Source of the DNA: Prevotella sp. UBA3837
GTDB lineage: Bacteria; Bacteroidota; Bacteroidia; Bacteroidales; Bacteroidaceae
NCBI GenBank assembly: GCA_002392835.1
Contig: DGHX01000001.1
Coordinates: 13,294-26,328 of the forward strand
Length of the DNA: 13,035 bases
Direction of reading: 5' to 3'
This document shows, in pieces, positions 1-6,447 of the stretch. The position numbers and the translations under genes are program-made. The notes beneath the pieces are model-generated. The model searched no databases and was not told where the DNA came from. It was given only the letters and a program-made list of their open reading frames with translations. How positions within the stretch are numbered: the stretch's first letter is position 1; each line of letters opens with the position of its first letter.

Positions 1-21
1 TGCGAAACTTGAATAAAAAAA

Positions 22-81
22 TATATGTGCGGGTGAATTGATATTGGAAAAAAATCCTTATCTTTGCACCCGCAACATATA
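22..81. repeat. Inverted repeat enclosing the receptor promoter
   Basis: The left arm (22-35, TATATGTGCGGGTG) and right arm (67-81, CACCCGCAACATATA) are complementary over 14 positions with one extra base in the right arm. The 31 bases between them hold the -33 and -7 promoter elements. The arms are seen directly. They could be a dimeric operator, a cruciform or transcript-start hairpin, or, less likely because the spacer is so short, a small invertible switch. Confidence 0.7.
38..66 (+). promoter_or_regulatory. Bacteroidetes-type promoter for the receptor operon
   Basis: TATCTTTG at 59-66 fits the Bacteroidetes -7 consensus TAnnTTTG. TTG at 38-40 lies 18 bp upstream and fits the -33 element. 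Transcription would start near 73, leaving an untranslated leader of about 130 nt. The surrounding DNA is AT-rich, unlike the GC-rich genes. No other plus-strand promoter is evident before gluQ, so this one probably serves the whole plus-strand operon. Confidence 0.65.
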
Positions 82-123
82 CATATATTCTCTCTAATCC
101 ATCGCGCACGTTCGTAGTCATGC

Positions 124-144
124 CCTCCCACGGCGGTGAGGAGG
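124..144 (+). promoter_or_regulatory. Leader hairpin upstream of the TonB receptor
   Basis: CCTCCCAC (124-131) pairs with GTG (136-138) and GGAGG (140-144) around a GGCG loop, with A139 bulged, giving an 8-bp GC-rich stem in the receptor mRNA leader. GC-rich sequence follows (150-170) and then an A-rich stretch immediately before the start codon. The long structured leader suggests post-transcriptional control, but I do not recognise a known riboswitch. No B12 box or other class signature was found. Confidence 0.45.
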
Positions 145-203
145 CTTAAGGCGCAAAGTCCGGCTGCGTTGTGGGTGATACAAAAACAACAACCAACCAA
201 AAC

Positions 204-2123
204 ATGTACAACACAAGGAACCTGACGGCAGGAGCGCTGAGCACGGCGCTGCTGCTGTGTGCCACGGCGGCAACGGGTGCCGAGGCCGACTCGACCATCG
301 TCAGCGGCGGCAGCATCGACAACGTCGTGGTGACGGGCACGCGCCAGGCCACCGAGGCCAGCCGCCTGCCCATGAACGTCACCGTGGTCAGCCGCGAACA
401 GCTGACCGAGAACTTCCGGCAGAGCATCCTGCCCACGCTGACCGAGGAGGTGCCCGGACTCTATGTGAGCAGCCGCGGCGTCATGGGCTACGGCATCAGC
501 GGCGGCGGCAGCGGAGGGCTGAACCTGCGAGGGCTGAGCGGCGGCTCGCGCGTGCTGGTGCTCATCGACGGACATCCGCAGTATGCCAACATCTTCGACC
601 ACCCCATCGGCGACGCCTACCAGACGATGATGGCCGACCGTGTGGAGGTGGTCAGCGGCCCGGCATCGGTGCTCTACGGCTCAAATGCCATGGGCGGCGT
701 GGTGAACATCGTCACCCGCAGCATGCACCGCGACGGCGTGCGCACCACGCTCAACGTGGGCGGCGGCAGCTATGGCTCGGGGCAGGCCGAGGCCGCCAAC
801 CAGGTGCGCAGCGGTGCCTTCAGCAGCACCGTGGCAGCACAGTACAGCCGCTCGGACAACCACCGCCCGAACATGGGCTTCGAGCAGTATGGCGGTTACC
901 TGAACCTGGGCTACGACCTCAGCGAGCATTTCACGGCACGCCTCTCGGCCGACGTGACTCACTTCAACGCCTCGCACCCCGGCACCGTGGCCAGCCCCCT
1001 CCTGGAGGCCGACCAGTACATTACCCGCGGAGTGGTGAACGCCTCGCTGAGCAACCACTTCCAGGGACTCGACGGCACGCTGATGGTGTACACCAACTTC
1101 GGACGCCACAAGATCAACGACGGCTACGGCCCCTCGGCCAACAACAACCAGCCGCGCCCCAACCTGTTCCGCTCGAAGGATGCGCTGACGGGCGTCAGCT
1201 TCTACCAGACGGTGCAGCTCTTCCAGGGCAACCACACCACCGTGGGCGCCGACTACCAGCACATCTACGGCTACGCCTACAACACCAGCCGCGCCGACGG
1301 CTCCGTGGTGCCCACCAACTACCGTGCCGGCACGGGTAAGAGCTACCGCAACGAGTGGGCGGCATACGTCGACTTCCGTCAGGACCTGACGCACTGGCTC
1401 ACCGCCGATGCCGGCCTGCGCTACGACTGGCAGAACCTATCGGGCGGAGAGTGGGTGCCCCAGCTGGGACTGGTGGCACGGCCCACCGCCGACGGTGTGC
1501 TGAAGCTGACGGCTGCCAAGGGCTTCCGAAACCCATCGATGATGGAGCTATACTTCTACGGCACCAACGGCAACACCGAGCTTGAGGCTGAGCGGCTGTG
1601 GAACTACGAGCTGTCGTGGCAGCAGCAGCTGGGCAACTTCAGGTACAAGGCAAACATCTTCTACCTGAAGGCCGACAACCTGGTGGGCACGGGCGTGAAG
1701 CCCGACGGCAACATGGGGCGCATCAACACCGGCAGCTTCGAGAACAGCGGCTATGAGCTGCAGGCCAGCTACCGCGTCAGCCCGAACTTCAGCGTGCATG
1801 CCAACCGCAGCTACATACACCAGCAGCCGGGGCGCGAGCAGCTGGGAACGCCCGAATACGTCGACTACCTGGGACTGCGATGGAAGCTGGGACGCCTGAA
1901 CGTCAACGCCGGGGCTCAGCACGTGAGCAACCTCTACACCGGCAGCGCCACAGCGCCCCTGCAGACCTTCACGCTGCTGAACGCCACGGTGACCTACAGC
2001 CCGCTCGACAACATGAAGCTGTGGGTGCGCGGCGAGAACCTGATGAGGCAGGAGTATGAGCTGCTGGCCGGATACCCCATGCCCCGCGCCACCTTCATGG
2101 CAGGAATAAATGTGGAGATATAA
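204..2123 (+). CDS. TonB-dependent outer-membrane receptor, FepA/BtuB-like
   Basis: This is a TonB-ExbBD-energised outer-membrane transporter of 639 residues. ATG204 is preferred to an in-frame GTG at 171 because it gives a normal signal peptide (1-28, ending GAEA) and follows an A-rich leader. A TonB-box-like segment (DNVVVTGTR, 39-47) precedes a plug domain (about 50-172) with NLRG (107-110) and SGPASVLYGSNAMGG (151-165). The rest is a 22-strand-type barrel. The size and the absence of an N-terminal carboxypeptidase-like extension separate it from SusC-type glycan importers and point to siderophore, heme or cobalamin-class receptors. The substrate cannot be told from sequence, and no HmuY- or SusD-like partner is adjacent. 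Oddly, the C-terminus ends NVEI rather than in the aromatic residue usual for BAM substrates. Rubrerythrin starts 20 bp downstream, suggesting co-transcription. Confidence 0.92.
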   Translation: MYNTRNLTAGALSTALLLCATAATGAEADSTIVSGGSIDNVVVTGTRQATEASRLPMNVTVVSREQLTENFRQSILPTLTEEVPGLYVSSRGVMGYGISGGGSGGLNLRGLSGGSRVLVLIDGHPQYANIFDHPIGDAYQTMMADRVEVVSGPASVLYGSNAMGGVVNIVTRSMHRDGVRTTLNVGGGSYGSGQAEAANQVRSGAFSSTVAAQYSRSDNHRPNMGFEQYGGYLNLGYDLSEHFTARLSADVTHFNASHPGTVASPLLEADQYITRGVVNASLSNHFQGLDGTLMVYTNFGRHKINDGYGPSANNNQPRPNLFRSKDALTGVSFYQTVQLFQGNHTTVGADYQHIYGYAYNTSRADGSVVPTNYRAGTGKSYRNEWAAYVDFRQDLTHWLTADAGLRYDWQNLSGGEWVPQLGLVARPTADGVLKLTAAKGFRNPSMMELYFYGTNGNTELEAERLWNYELSWQQQLGNFRYKANIFYLKADNLVGTGVKPDGNMGRINTGSFENSGYELQASYRVSPNFSVHANRSYIHQQPGREQLGTPEYVDYLGLRWKLGRLNVNAGAQHVSNLYTGSATAPLQTFTLLNATVTYSPLDNMKLWVRGENLMRQEYELLAGYPMPRATFMAGINVEI

Positions 2124-2143
2124 TCTTTTTATAATAAAAAACT

Positions 2144-2686
2144 ATGAAAGAACTGAAAGGAACAAAAACCGAGAAGAACCTGCAGGAAGCATTTGCAGGT
2201 GAGTCAATGGCTCGCAACAAGTACACTTACTGGGCATCGAAGGCCAAGAAGGACGGCTACGTGCAGATAGCCGCCATCTTTGAGGAGACGGCTGCCAACG
2301 AGAAGGAGCACGCCAAGATGTGGTTCAAGCTGCTGGAGGGCGGTGCCATCAAGTCTACCGCCGAGAACCTGGAGGCTGCTGCCGGAGGCGAGAACTTCGA
2401 GTGGACCGACATGTACGCACGCATGGCACGCGAGGCACGCGAAGAGGGCTTCGACGAGATTGCCGAGAAGTTCGAGGGCGTGGCTGCCATAGAGCGGGCA
2501 CATGAGGAGCGCTACCGCCGGCTGCTGGACAACGTCAGGCAGGAGCGGGTGTTCTCGAAGGACGGTGACGTCATCTGGCAGTGCGCCAACTGCGGACACA
2601 TCGTGGTGGGCAAGAAGGCCCCCGAGGTGTGCCCCGTCTGCGACCATCCGCAGTCATACTTCCAGGTGAAGGCTGAGAATTACTAA
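2144..2686 (+). CDS. rbr: Rubrerythrin
   Basis: This is a cytoplasmic non-heme diiron peroxidase that reduces hydrogen peroxide in anaerobes. The 180-residue length is typical. The ferritin-like four-helix domain (1-135) carries E20, E53-K-E-H56, E97 and E117-R-A-H120, matching the usual diiron ligand positions. A C-terminal rubredoxin-like domain has the Fe(Cys)4 site C147-x2-C150 and C163-x2-C166. The start ATG follows AT-rich sequence with no Shine-Dalgarno site. The gene lies 20 bp after the receptor and 10 bp before gluQ, so it is probably the middle gene of a three-gene operon. A peroxide scavenger next to a possible iron or heme receptor would make sense, but the receptor substrate is unknown. 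Confidence 0.97.
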   Translation: MKELKGTKTEKNLQEAFAGESMARNKYTYWASKAKKDGYVQIAAIFEETAANEKEHAKMWFKLLEGGAIKSTAENLEAAAGGENFEWTDMYARMAREAREEGFDEIAEKFEGVAAIERAHEERYRRLLDNVRQERVFSKDGDVIWQCANCGHIVVGKKAPEVCPVCDHPQSYFQVKAENY

Positions 2687-2696
2687 GCACCGAGCC

Positions 2697-3680
2697 TTGG
2701 AACACATCAACGACCGCCCCATGGGACGCTTCGCCCCGTCGCCCACGGGGCGCATGCATCTGGGCAATGTATTCAGCGCGCTGCTGTCGTGGCTCTCAGC
2801 AAAGAGCCGCGGCGGCAGCTGGCTGTTGCGCATAGAGGACATCGACACCGGCCGCTCGCGACGCGACTACGCCCTGCAGCTCATGGACGACCTGCAGTGG
2901 CTGGGGCTCGCCTGGGACGGCGAACCGCTGTGGCAGAGCCAGCGCAGCCACATCTACGAGCACTACTTCAGCCTGCTGCAGCAGCAGGGCTGCATATACC
3001 CCTGCTATTGCACCCGTGCCGACCTGCTGGCGGCCCAGGCCCCGCACGAGAGCGACGGGCGCGTGGTGTACCCCGGCACCTGCCGCCCCCGCACCCTGGC
3101 CATCCCTGGCGCCGCAGTTCCCGCCGCGTCAGCATCGGTCCCCGTTCCCACCGCCGCAGTGCCCGGCGCGTCAGCGTCGGTCCCCAGCCGCCCCGCCGCC
3201 ATGCGCCTGATGGTGCCCGACGAGGTGGTGGCCTTCACCGACGGCCACTACGGCCAGCAGCAGGTGAACCTGGCGCGGCAGGTGGGCGACTTCATCGTCC
3301 GCCGCAAGGACGGCGGATGGGCCTACCAGCTGGCCGTCGTCGTCGACGATGCCCTGTCGGGCGTCACCGAGGTGGTGCGAGGCCGCGACCTGCTGCTCTC
3401 GTCGCCACAGCAGATGTATGTGGCACGCCTGTTGGGCTTCTCCCCACAGCACTTCATACACTTCCCACTGCTCGTCAACAGCGACGGACAGCGACTGTCG
3501 AAGCGCGACCGCAGCCTCGACATGGCCTGCCTGCGCGAGCAGTACTCCGCACGCGACATCATAGGCATGCTGGCACACCTGGCCGGGCTCACGCCGCAGC
3601 CACAGCCTGCCAGCCCCACCGACCTGCTGCCATTGTTCCAGTGGGACAAGGTGCCGACGGAGGACATCGTAGTAGAATAG
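2697..3680 (+). CDS. gluQ: Glutamyl-Q-tRNA(Asp) synthetase (GluQ/YadB)
   Basis: This truncated GluRS paralogue attaches glutamate to queuosine at position 34 of tRNA(Asp). It has the class I catalytic core but no anticodon-binding domain, consistent with 327 residues. Visible motifs are GRFAPSPTG (10-18) followed by HLGN (21-24, the HIGH motif), RIEDID (45-50), a zinc site C103-x-C105...Y125-x3-C129, and RLSKR (266-270, KMSKS-like). The start is taken as TTG2697, which gives the eight-residue lead before GRFAPS seen in E. coli GluQ. ATG2721 (starting MGRFAPSP) is a good alternative. An Ala/Pro/Ser-rich insertion at about 139-168, just after the zinc site, is built from an imperfect duplicated unit and is unusual for the family. 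The gene is last in the plus-strand operon. Confidence 0.9.
   Translation: MEHINDRPMGRFAPSPTGRMHLGNVFSALLSWLSAKSRGGSWLLRIEDIDTGRSRRDYALQLMDDLQWLGLAWDGEPLWQSQRSHIYEHYFSLLQQQGCIYPCYCTRADLLAAQAPHESDGRVVYPGTCRPRTLAIPGAAVPAASASVPVPTAAVPGASASVPSRPAAMRLMVPDEVVAFTDGHYGQQQVNLARQVGDFIVRRKDGGWAYQLAVVVDDALSGVTEVVRGRDLLLSSPQQMYVARLLGFSPQHFIHFPLLVNSDGQRLSKRDRSLDMACLREQYSARDIIGMLAHLAGLTPQPQPASPTDLLPLFQWDKVPTEDIVVE
3111..3185 (+). repeat. Imperfect 33-bp direct repeat inside gluQ
   Basis: Units at 3111-3143 and 3153-3185 match at 30 of 33 bases and are separated by 9 bp, a 42-bp period that keeps the frame. They encode AAVPAASASVP (139-149) and AAVPGASASVP (153-163), joined by VPT. This looks like a recent internal duplication that made a flexible linker after the zinc-binding motif. 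Confidence 0.8.
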
Positions 3681-3686
3681 GTTTGC

Positions 3687-3708
3687 GCGCGCACGTAAGC
3701 GTGCGTGT
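3687..3708 (+). terminator. Possible terminator hairpin after gluQ
   Basis: GCGCGCACG (3687-3695) pairs with CGTGCGTGT (3700-3708) around a TAAG loop, including two G-U pairs. It begins 7 bases after the gluQ stop. It is followed by TATTTATA-like sequence rather than a clean T-run, so intrinsic termination is plausible but not certain. Confidence 0.4.
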
Positions 3709-3732
3709 ACGTTATTTATAGGCTCAAGTTAT

Positions 3733-3905
3733 GGAGTTAAAGGAGTTAAGGGAGTTAAAGGAATTAAGGGAGTTAAAGGAGTTAAAGGAGTTAAAGGAGT
3801 TAAAGGACGATAGTTCTTTCCCTGTAATTTCCAGTCCTTGGCCGAATCAAGGGAAAAAGGTATCGTCCTTTAACTCCTTTAACTCCCTTTAACTCCTTTA
3901 ACTCC
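3733..3905. repeat. 9-bp tandem repeats arranged as a large hairpin
   Basis: Eight 9-bp units of GGAGTTAAA (two variants GGAGTTAAG and GGAATTAAG) fill 3733-3804. Four inverse units TTTAACTCC lie at 3869-3905, with one extra C between the second and third. Immediately inside, GGACGATA (3805-3812) pairs exactly with TATCGTCC (3861-3868), and the loop has a further near-match (TTTCCCTTG-like against CAAGGGAAA). The result is a potential stem of about 45 bp. It sits between the convergent gluQ and phosphatase genes, so it could act as a bidirectional terminator or transcript stabiliser. It is not a CRISPR array, because the units are contiguous without spacers. Confidence 0.9.
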
Positions 3906-3918
3906 CCCTCCCCCCAAG

Positions 3919-3942
3919 AAAAGGGAGCAGCGGCGCCCCTTT
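3919..3942 (-). terminator. Terminator hairpin after the phosphatase gene
   Basis: AAAGGG (3920-3925) and CCCTTT (3937-3942) form a stem around an 11-base GC-rich loop. On the minus strand the hairpin starts at the stop codon of the phosphatase gene and runs into TTTTC, a weak intrinsic terminator for the minus-strand transcript. Confidence 0.4.
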
Positions 3943-4391
3943 CAGCGCAGATGCTGCAAGAGCCCCTGACAGCCCTCGAGCACATCGCGCCAGGTGGCCT
4001 CGAAGTCGCCTGTGTACCACGGGTCGGCCACGTCGCCGGGCCGGCGGGTGAAGTCCATGAGCATGCGCAGCTTTCCCTGCGGGTCGCTGCCACAGATGCG
4101 CAGCATGTTGCGCATGTTCTGCCCGTCCATGCCCACCAGCAGGTCGTAGCGGCTGTAGTCGCCGCGCGTCAGCTGCCGTGCCCGCTTTCCCTGACAGTCT
4201 ATCCCGTGCTCGGCCAGTTTACGGCGGGCGGGTGGGTAGACGCCATTGCCGATTTCCTCGGTCGACGTGGCAGCCGAGGCTATGTCATAGTCATCGGCCA
4301 GGCCCGCCTTTTCAACCAGGTGTTTCATTACAAACTCGGCCATCGGACTGCGGCAGATGTTTCCGTGGCAGACGAAGAGTATTCTGTGCAT
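3942..4391 (-). CDS. Low-molecular-weight protein tyrosine phosphatase
   Basis: This cytoplasmic phosphatase removes phosphate from tyrosine residues. In bacteria such enzymes often regulate surface polysaccharide export together with a tyrosine kinase. The protein has 149 residues, the family norm. The P-loop CHGNICRS (C8-x5-R14-S15) lies near the N-terminus, and the general-acid loop DPWY is at 123-126. The start at 4391 (MHRILFVCHG) is chosen because the reading frame upstream to 4427 would add an unrelated proline-rich extension. The gene lies 80 bp after murI, and I see no separate promoter. It converges with gluQ. No kinase or capsule gene is visible in the window, so the target is unknown. 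Confidence 0.95.
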   Translation of the reverse strand: MHRILFVCHGNICRSPMAEFVMKHLVEKAGLADDYDIASAATSTEEIGNGVYPPARRKLAEHGIDCQGKRARQLTRGDYSRYDLLVGMDGQNMRNMLRICGSDPQGKLRMLMDFTRRPGDVADPWYTGDFEATWRDVLEGCQGLLQHLR

Positions 4392-4404
4392 ATATGTTCT
4401 TAAT

Positions 4405-4420
4405 GGGGTTGGGGGTGGGG
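4405..4420. repeat. G-run resembling the arm of the inverted-repeat element
   Basis: The plus strand reads GGGGTTGGGGGTGGGG followed by TCAGCAAC. This resembles the inner part of the arms at 6448-6485 and 10766-10800 (GGGGGTTGGGGG, then CTGAACAA). It may be a decayed half-copy of that element between murI and the phosphatase gene. The match is loose and could be chance. Confidence 0.3.
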
Positions 4421-4471
4421 TCAGCAACTAAGACAATAGCATAACCCACATAAAATCTCGCAGAACCCTGC

Positions 4472-5290
4472 TCAGAGCACGATGTGCTCGGCCTGGATTT
4501 CGGACTGGCTGAGGAACAGGCGGGCCTGCTGGCTGAACTTCTGCGGGTCTTCGGTGGTGAGGTATCGCACGGTGGCGTGCTGTGAGCAGCGCTGCTCCAT
4601 GTCAGGGTGGCGGTGCAGGTAGTCGGCCAGGGAGGTGGCTACGTAGCTGCCCTGCGGTATGACGCGTATGGCGGGCGGCATGAACCGGCGAATCTTGGGC
4701 AGCAGCAAGGGATAGTGTGTGCAGCCCAGTATGACGGCATCGATGAGAGGGTCGGCAGTGATGAGCTCGTTGATGTACTTCTGCACGAAGTAGTCGGCTC
4801 CCGGCGACTGCGCCTCGCCCATCTCCACCAGTGGCACCCAAAGTGGGCATGCCTTTCCGCTGACGGTGATGCCGGGCCACAGCTTCTCTATCTCCAGTCG
4901 GTAGCTGTCGCTGCGTATGGTGCCCTCTGTGGCGAGCACGCCGATGTGGCGGGTGGCGGTCAGCGTTCCTATGACCTCGGCCGTGGGGCGTATGATGCCG
5001 AGCACGCGGCGCGAGGGGTCCCACAGGGGCAGGTCGCGCTGCTGAATGGTGCGCAGAGCCTTGGCCGAGGCGGTGTTGCAAGCCAGTATGACCAGTTGGC
5101 ATCCCTCTTTGAAGAGGTGCTCGACGGCCTGCCGTGTAAAATCGTAGACCACGCTGAAGGAGCGTGGTCCGTAGGGGGCACGTGCGTTGTCGCCCAGATA
5201 CAGGTAGTCGTACTGGGGCAATTCATGGCGTATGGCGTCGAGGATGGTCAGTCCGCCGTAGCCGCTGTCGAAGATGCCAATGGGAGACAT
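4472..5290 (-). CDS. murI: Glutamate racemase
   Basis: MurI converts L-glutamate to D-glutamate, an essential peptidoglycan building block, in the cytoplasm. The protein has 272 residues, the family length. It shows FDSGYGG (7-13, with D8 and S9), GDNARAPYG (33-41), the first catalytic cysteine in ACNTAS (C71) and the second in GCTHYPLL (C190), so both proton-transfer cysteines are present. The ATG lies only 7 bases after the stop of the third OmpH gene, indicating translation within the same operon. Placement at the end of a bamA-OmpH cluster matches the gene order I know from Bacteroidales and links wall precursor synthesis with outer-membrane assembly. Confidence 0.97.
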   Translation of the reverse strand: MSPIGIFDSGYGGLTILDAIRHELPQYDYLYLGDNARAPYGPRSFSVVYDFTRQAVEHLFKEGCQLVILACNTASAKALRTIQQRDLPLWDPSRRVLGIIRPTAEVIGTLTATRHIGVLATEGTIRSDSYRLEIEKLWPGITVSGKACPLWVPLVEMGEAQSPGADYFVQKYINELITADPLIDAVILGCTHYPLLLPKIRRFMPPAIRVIPQGSYVATSLADYLHRHPDMEQRCSQHATVRYLTTEDPQKFSQQARLFLSQSEIQAEHIVL

Positions 5291-5297
5291 TTTTCTT

Positions 5298-5888
5298 TTA
5301 CTTTTTATTCACCTCTTCCTTCACCTCGGCATTAAGGTCGATGCTGAAGTCGGGGTCGAGGTATGGTGTGGCGTCGGCGTCGGTGTTGACGACGACGGCC
5401 AGTCCGTGGCGTTGTGCCACGGTGGCTATGGCCTGGCTGAGCTGCTGGCGCAGGGGCAGCATGGCCTGGCGTCGTGCCTCGGCCAGCTCCTTCTGGCTCT
5501 GCTGCTTGAAGTCGACGTTGCGCTGCAGCAACTGCTGCAGCTCGGTCTGCCGCTTGAGCATGATGGTGCGGGGGAAGTCCTTGCGCCCGTCGAGGAAGGC
5601 CTCGTACTTCTGGTTGAAGTCATCCTCGGCACGCTTCAGCTCGGCTTCGTAGGCCAGCTTGAGGTCGGCCATCTGTTTCTCCACGATGGCATACTGCGGC
5701 ATGCTGACCAGTGTGCTGTCGTAGCTGAGGTAGCCGATGAAGCTCTGTGCCTGTGCTTCGCTAAATGATAAATGATAAATGATAAATGATAAAGCCAGCA
5801 CCATTGTCCAGCGGTGCCTGCAGGTCATTCCCATTATCTTGGTTGTCCAATTACTGTTATAGCTCATCATGTTCTTGGTCTTTGACAT
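5298..5888 (-). CDS. OmpH/Skp-like periplasmic chaperone, third copy
   Basis: This is a predicted periplasmic holdase for unfolded outer-membrane proteins. The first 48 residues form a long leader ending SFSEAQAQ. Met21 would give a standard 28-residue signal peptide and is an alternative start (5828). The mature part is about 148 residues and begins SFIGYLSYDSTLVSMPQY, which resembles the OmpH N-terminal strand. A long charged coiled-coil helix (about 65-150, many Q, E, K and R) follows, then a C-terminal VVVNTDADATPYLDP strand region. The leader is nearly the same as that of BamA although the rest is unrelated. The hydrophobic core is encoded by 7-bp repeats. The gene lies directly before murI and after a second OmpH gene. 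It is more divergent than the other two copies and could be specialised. Confidence 0.85.
   Translation of the reverse strand: MSKTKNMMSYNSNWTTKIMGMTCRHRWTMVLALSFIIYHLSFSEAQAQSFIGYLSYDSTLVSMPQYAIVEKQMADLKLAYEAELKRAEDDFNQKYEAFLDGRKDFPRTIMLKRQTELQQLLQRNVDFKQQSQKELAEARRQAMLPLRQQLSQAIATVAQRHGLAVVVNTDADATPYLDPDFSIDLNAEVKEEVNKK
5763..5790. repeat. Four perfect heptads encoding a signal-peptide core
   Basis: On the plus strand AAATGAT occurs four times without error. In the sense of the OmpH gene (minus) this reads TTTATCA-type heptads and encodes LSFIIYHLSF. Because 7 is not a multiple of 3, all three frames of this strand give the same cyclic hydrophobic peptide with no stop codon. Confidence 0.9.
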
Positions 5889-5918
5889 TTATCATTTATC
5901 ATTCATCATTTATCATTT
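5885..5918. repeat. Heptad tract at the junction before OmpH copy 3
   Basis: Four ATCATTT-type units (5891-5918, one variant ATCATTC) plus a partial unit overlap the start codon. They are the inverse complement of the AAATGAT units at 5763-5790. In the mRNA the two tracts can pair and place the start region in a loop of about 95-100 nt. Confidence 0.85.
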
Positions 5919-5932
5919 AGGCCGCAGACCGC

Positions 5933-6439
5933 TTATTTCAGTCCCAGCTTGGCTTTCACCTGTGCGGTGACGTCGGTGGAGAGGGTTGTGCTGATGTAGG
6001 GTATGCCGGCGCTGGTGTCCATGATGTACACGTAGCCACCCTCCTGACCAACAGCCTTGATGGCGTCAATCATCTTGGCTGTGATGGCCTGCATCTTCTC
6101 CTGCTGTGCCTGTGCCAGGTGCTGCTGGTTGTCCTGGTAGGTCTGCTGTATGCGCTGGTAGAGGTCCTGCAGTTCCTGGTTGCGGCGCTGCTTGATGGGG
6201 TCGGGGAGCGTGGCCTCTTCCTTCTCGAAGGCGTCGGCCTTCTTCTGCAGCTCGTCCTGCATCTGCTTCAGGTCGGTCTCGTACTGCTGTGTCAGTTTCT
6301 CGATGTCGGTCCTGGCAGCCGTGAACTCGGGCATGGCCTGTACGATTTCCTGTGTGTTGACGTGGCCGAACTTGGCCTGTGCCTGTGCGGCGGTGAAGCC
6401 GCAGATTGCGCAGATTGCGCAAAGGATGAATTTTTTCAT
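5933..6439 (-). CDS. OmpH/Skp-like periplasmic chaperone, second copy
   Basis: This is a predicted periplasmic chaperone of 168 residues, close to classical Skp in length. A short signal peptide MKKFILCAICAICG (cleavage near AQA-QA, about residue 20-22) is followed by KFGHVNTQEIVQAMPEF, the hallmark OmpH N-terminal segment. A coiled-coil arm follows (about 45-120, rich in Q, E and K), then a C-terminal region VYIMDTSAGIPYIS that completes the small beta body. The signal peptide is cysteine-rich because it is encoded by two tandem 9-bp units (6401-6418). Upstream lies an inverted-repeat element (6448-6582). Downstream, 44 bp of heptad repeats lead to the third OmpH gene. Of the three copies this one looks most typical. 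Confidence 0.93.
   Translation of the reverse strand: MKKFILCAICAICGFTAAQAQAKFGHVNTQEIVQAMPEFTAARTDIEKLTQQYETDLKQMQDELQKKADAFEKEEATLPDPIKQRRNQELQDLYQRIQQTYQDNQQHLAQAQQEKMQAITAKMIDAIKAVGQEGGYVYIMDTSAGIPYISTTLSTDVTAQVKAKLGLK
6401..6418. repeat. Two 9-bp units in the OmpH2 signal peptide
   Basis: GCAGATTGC occurs twice in tandem and is followed by GCA. On the coding strand it gives the in-frame residues CAICAIC. The 9-bp period preserves frame, so copy-number change would only lengthen or shorten the signal peptide. Confidence 0.8.
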
Positions 6440-6447
6440 TGTTTTTA

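Noticed and set aside
36..66. Classical invertible promoter
   Set aside because: The spacer of 31 bp is far shorter than known invertible promoters and no recombinase gene is in the window; kept only as a weak alternative.
121..180. Cobalamin riboswitch before the TonB receptor
   Set aside because: GGCGCAAAGTCCGGCTGCG faintly recalls part of the core, but the B12 box and the CCCGCAACTGT-type segment are missing.
171..203. Receptor start at GTG171
   Set aside because: It would add 11 polar residues (MGDTKTTTNQN) in front of a normal signal peptide; ATG204 fits better.
257..1339. Second plus-strand frame of 360 codons inside the receptor gene
   Set aside because: Arg/Pro/His-rich translation with no motifs, a typical shadow frame of GC-rich DNA.
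3733..3905. CRISPR array
   Set aside because: Units are 9 bp, contiguous and without spacers, and no cas gene is nearby.
4392..4427. Longer phosphatase starting at 4427
   Set aside because: The extension MLTPPPTPLRTY is low-complexity, and LMW-PTPs begin just before the CHGNICRS loop.
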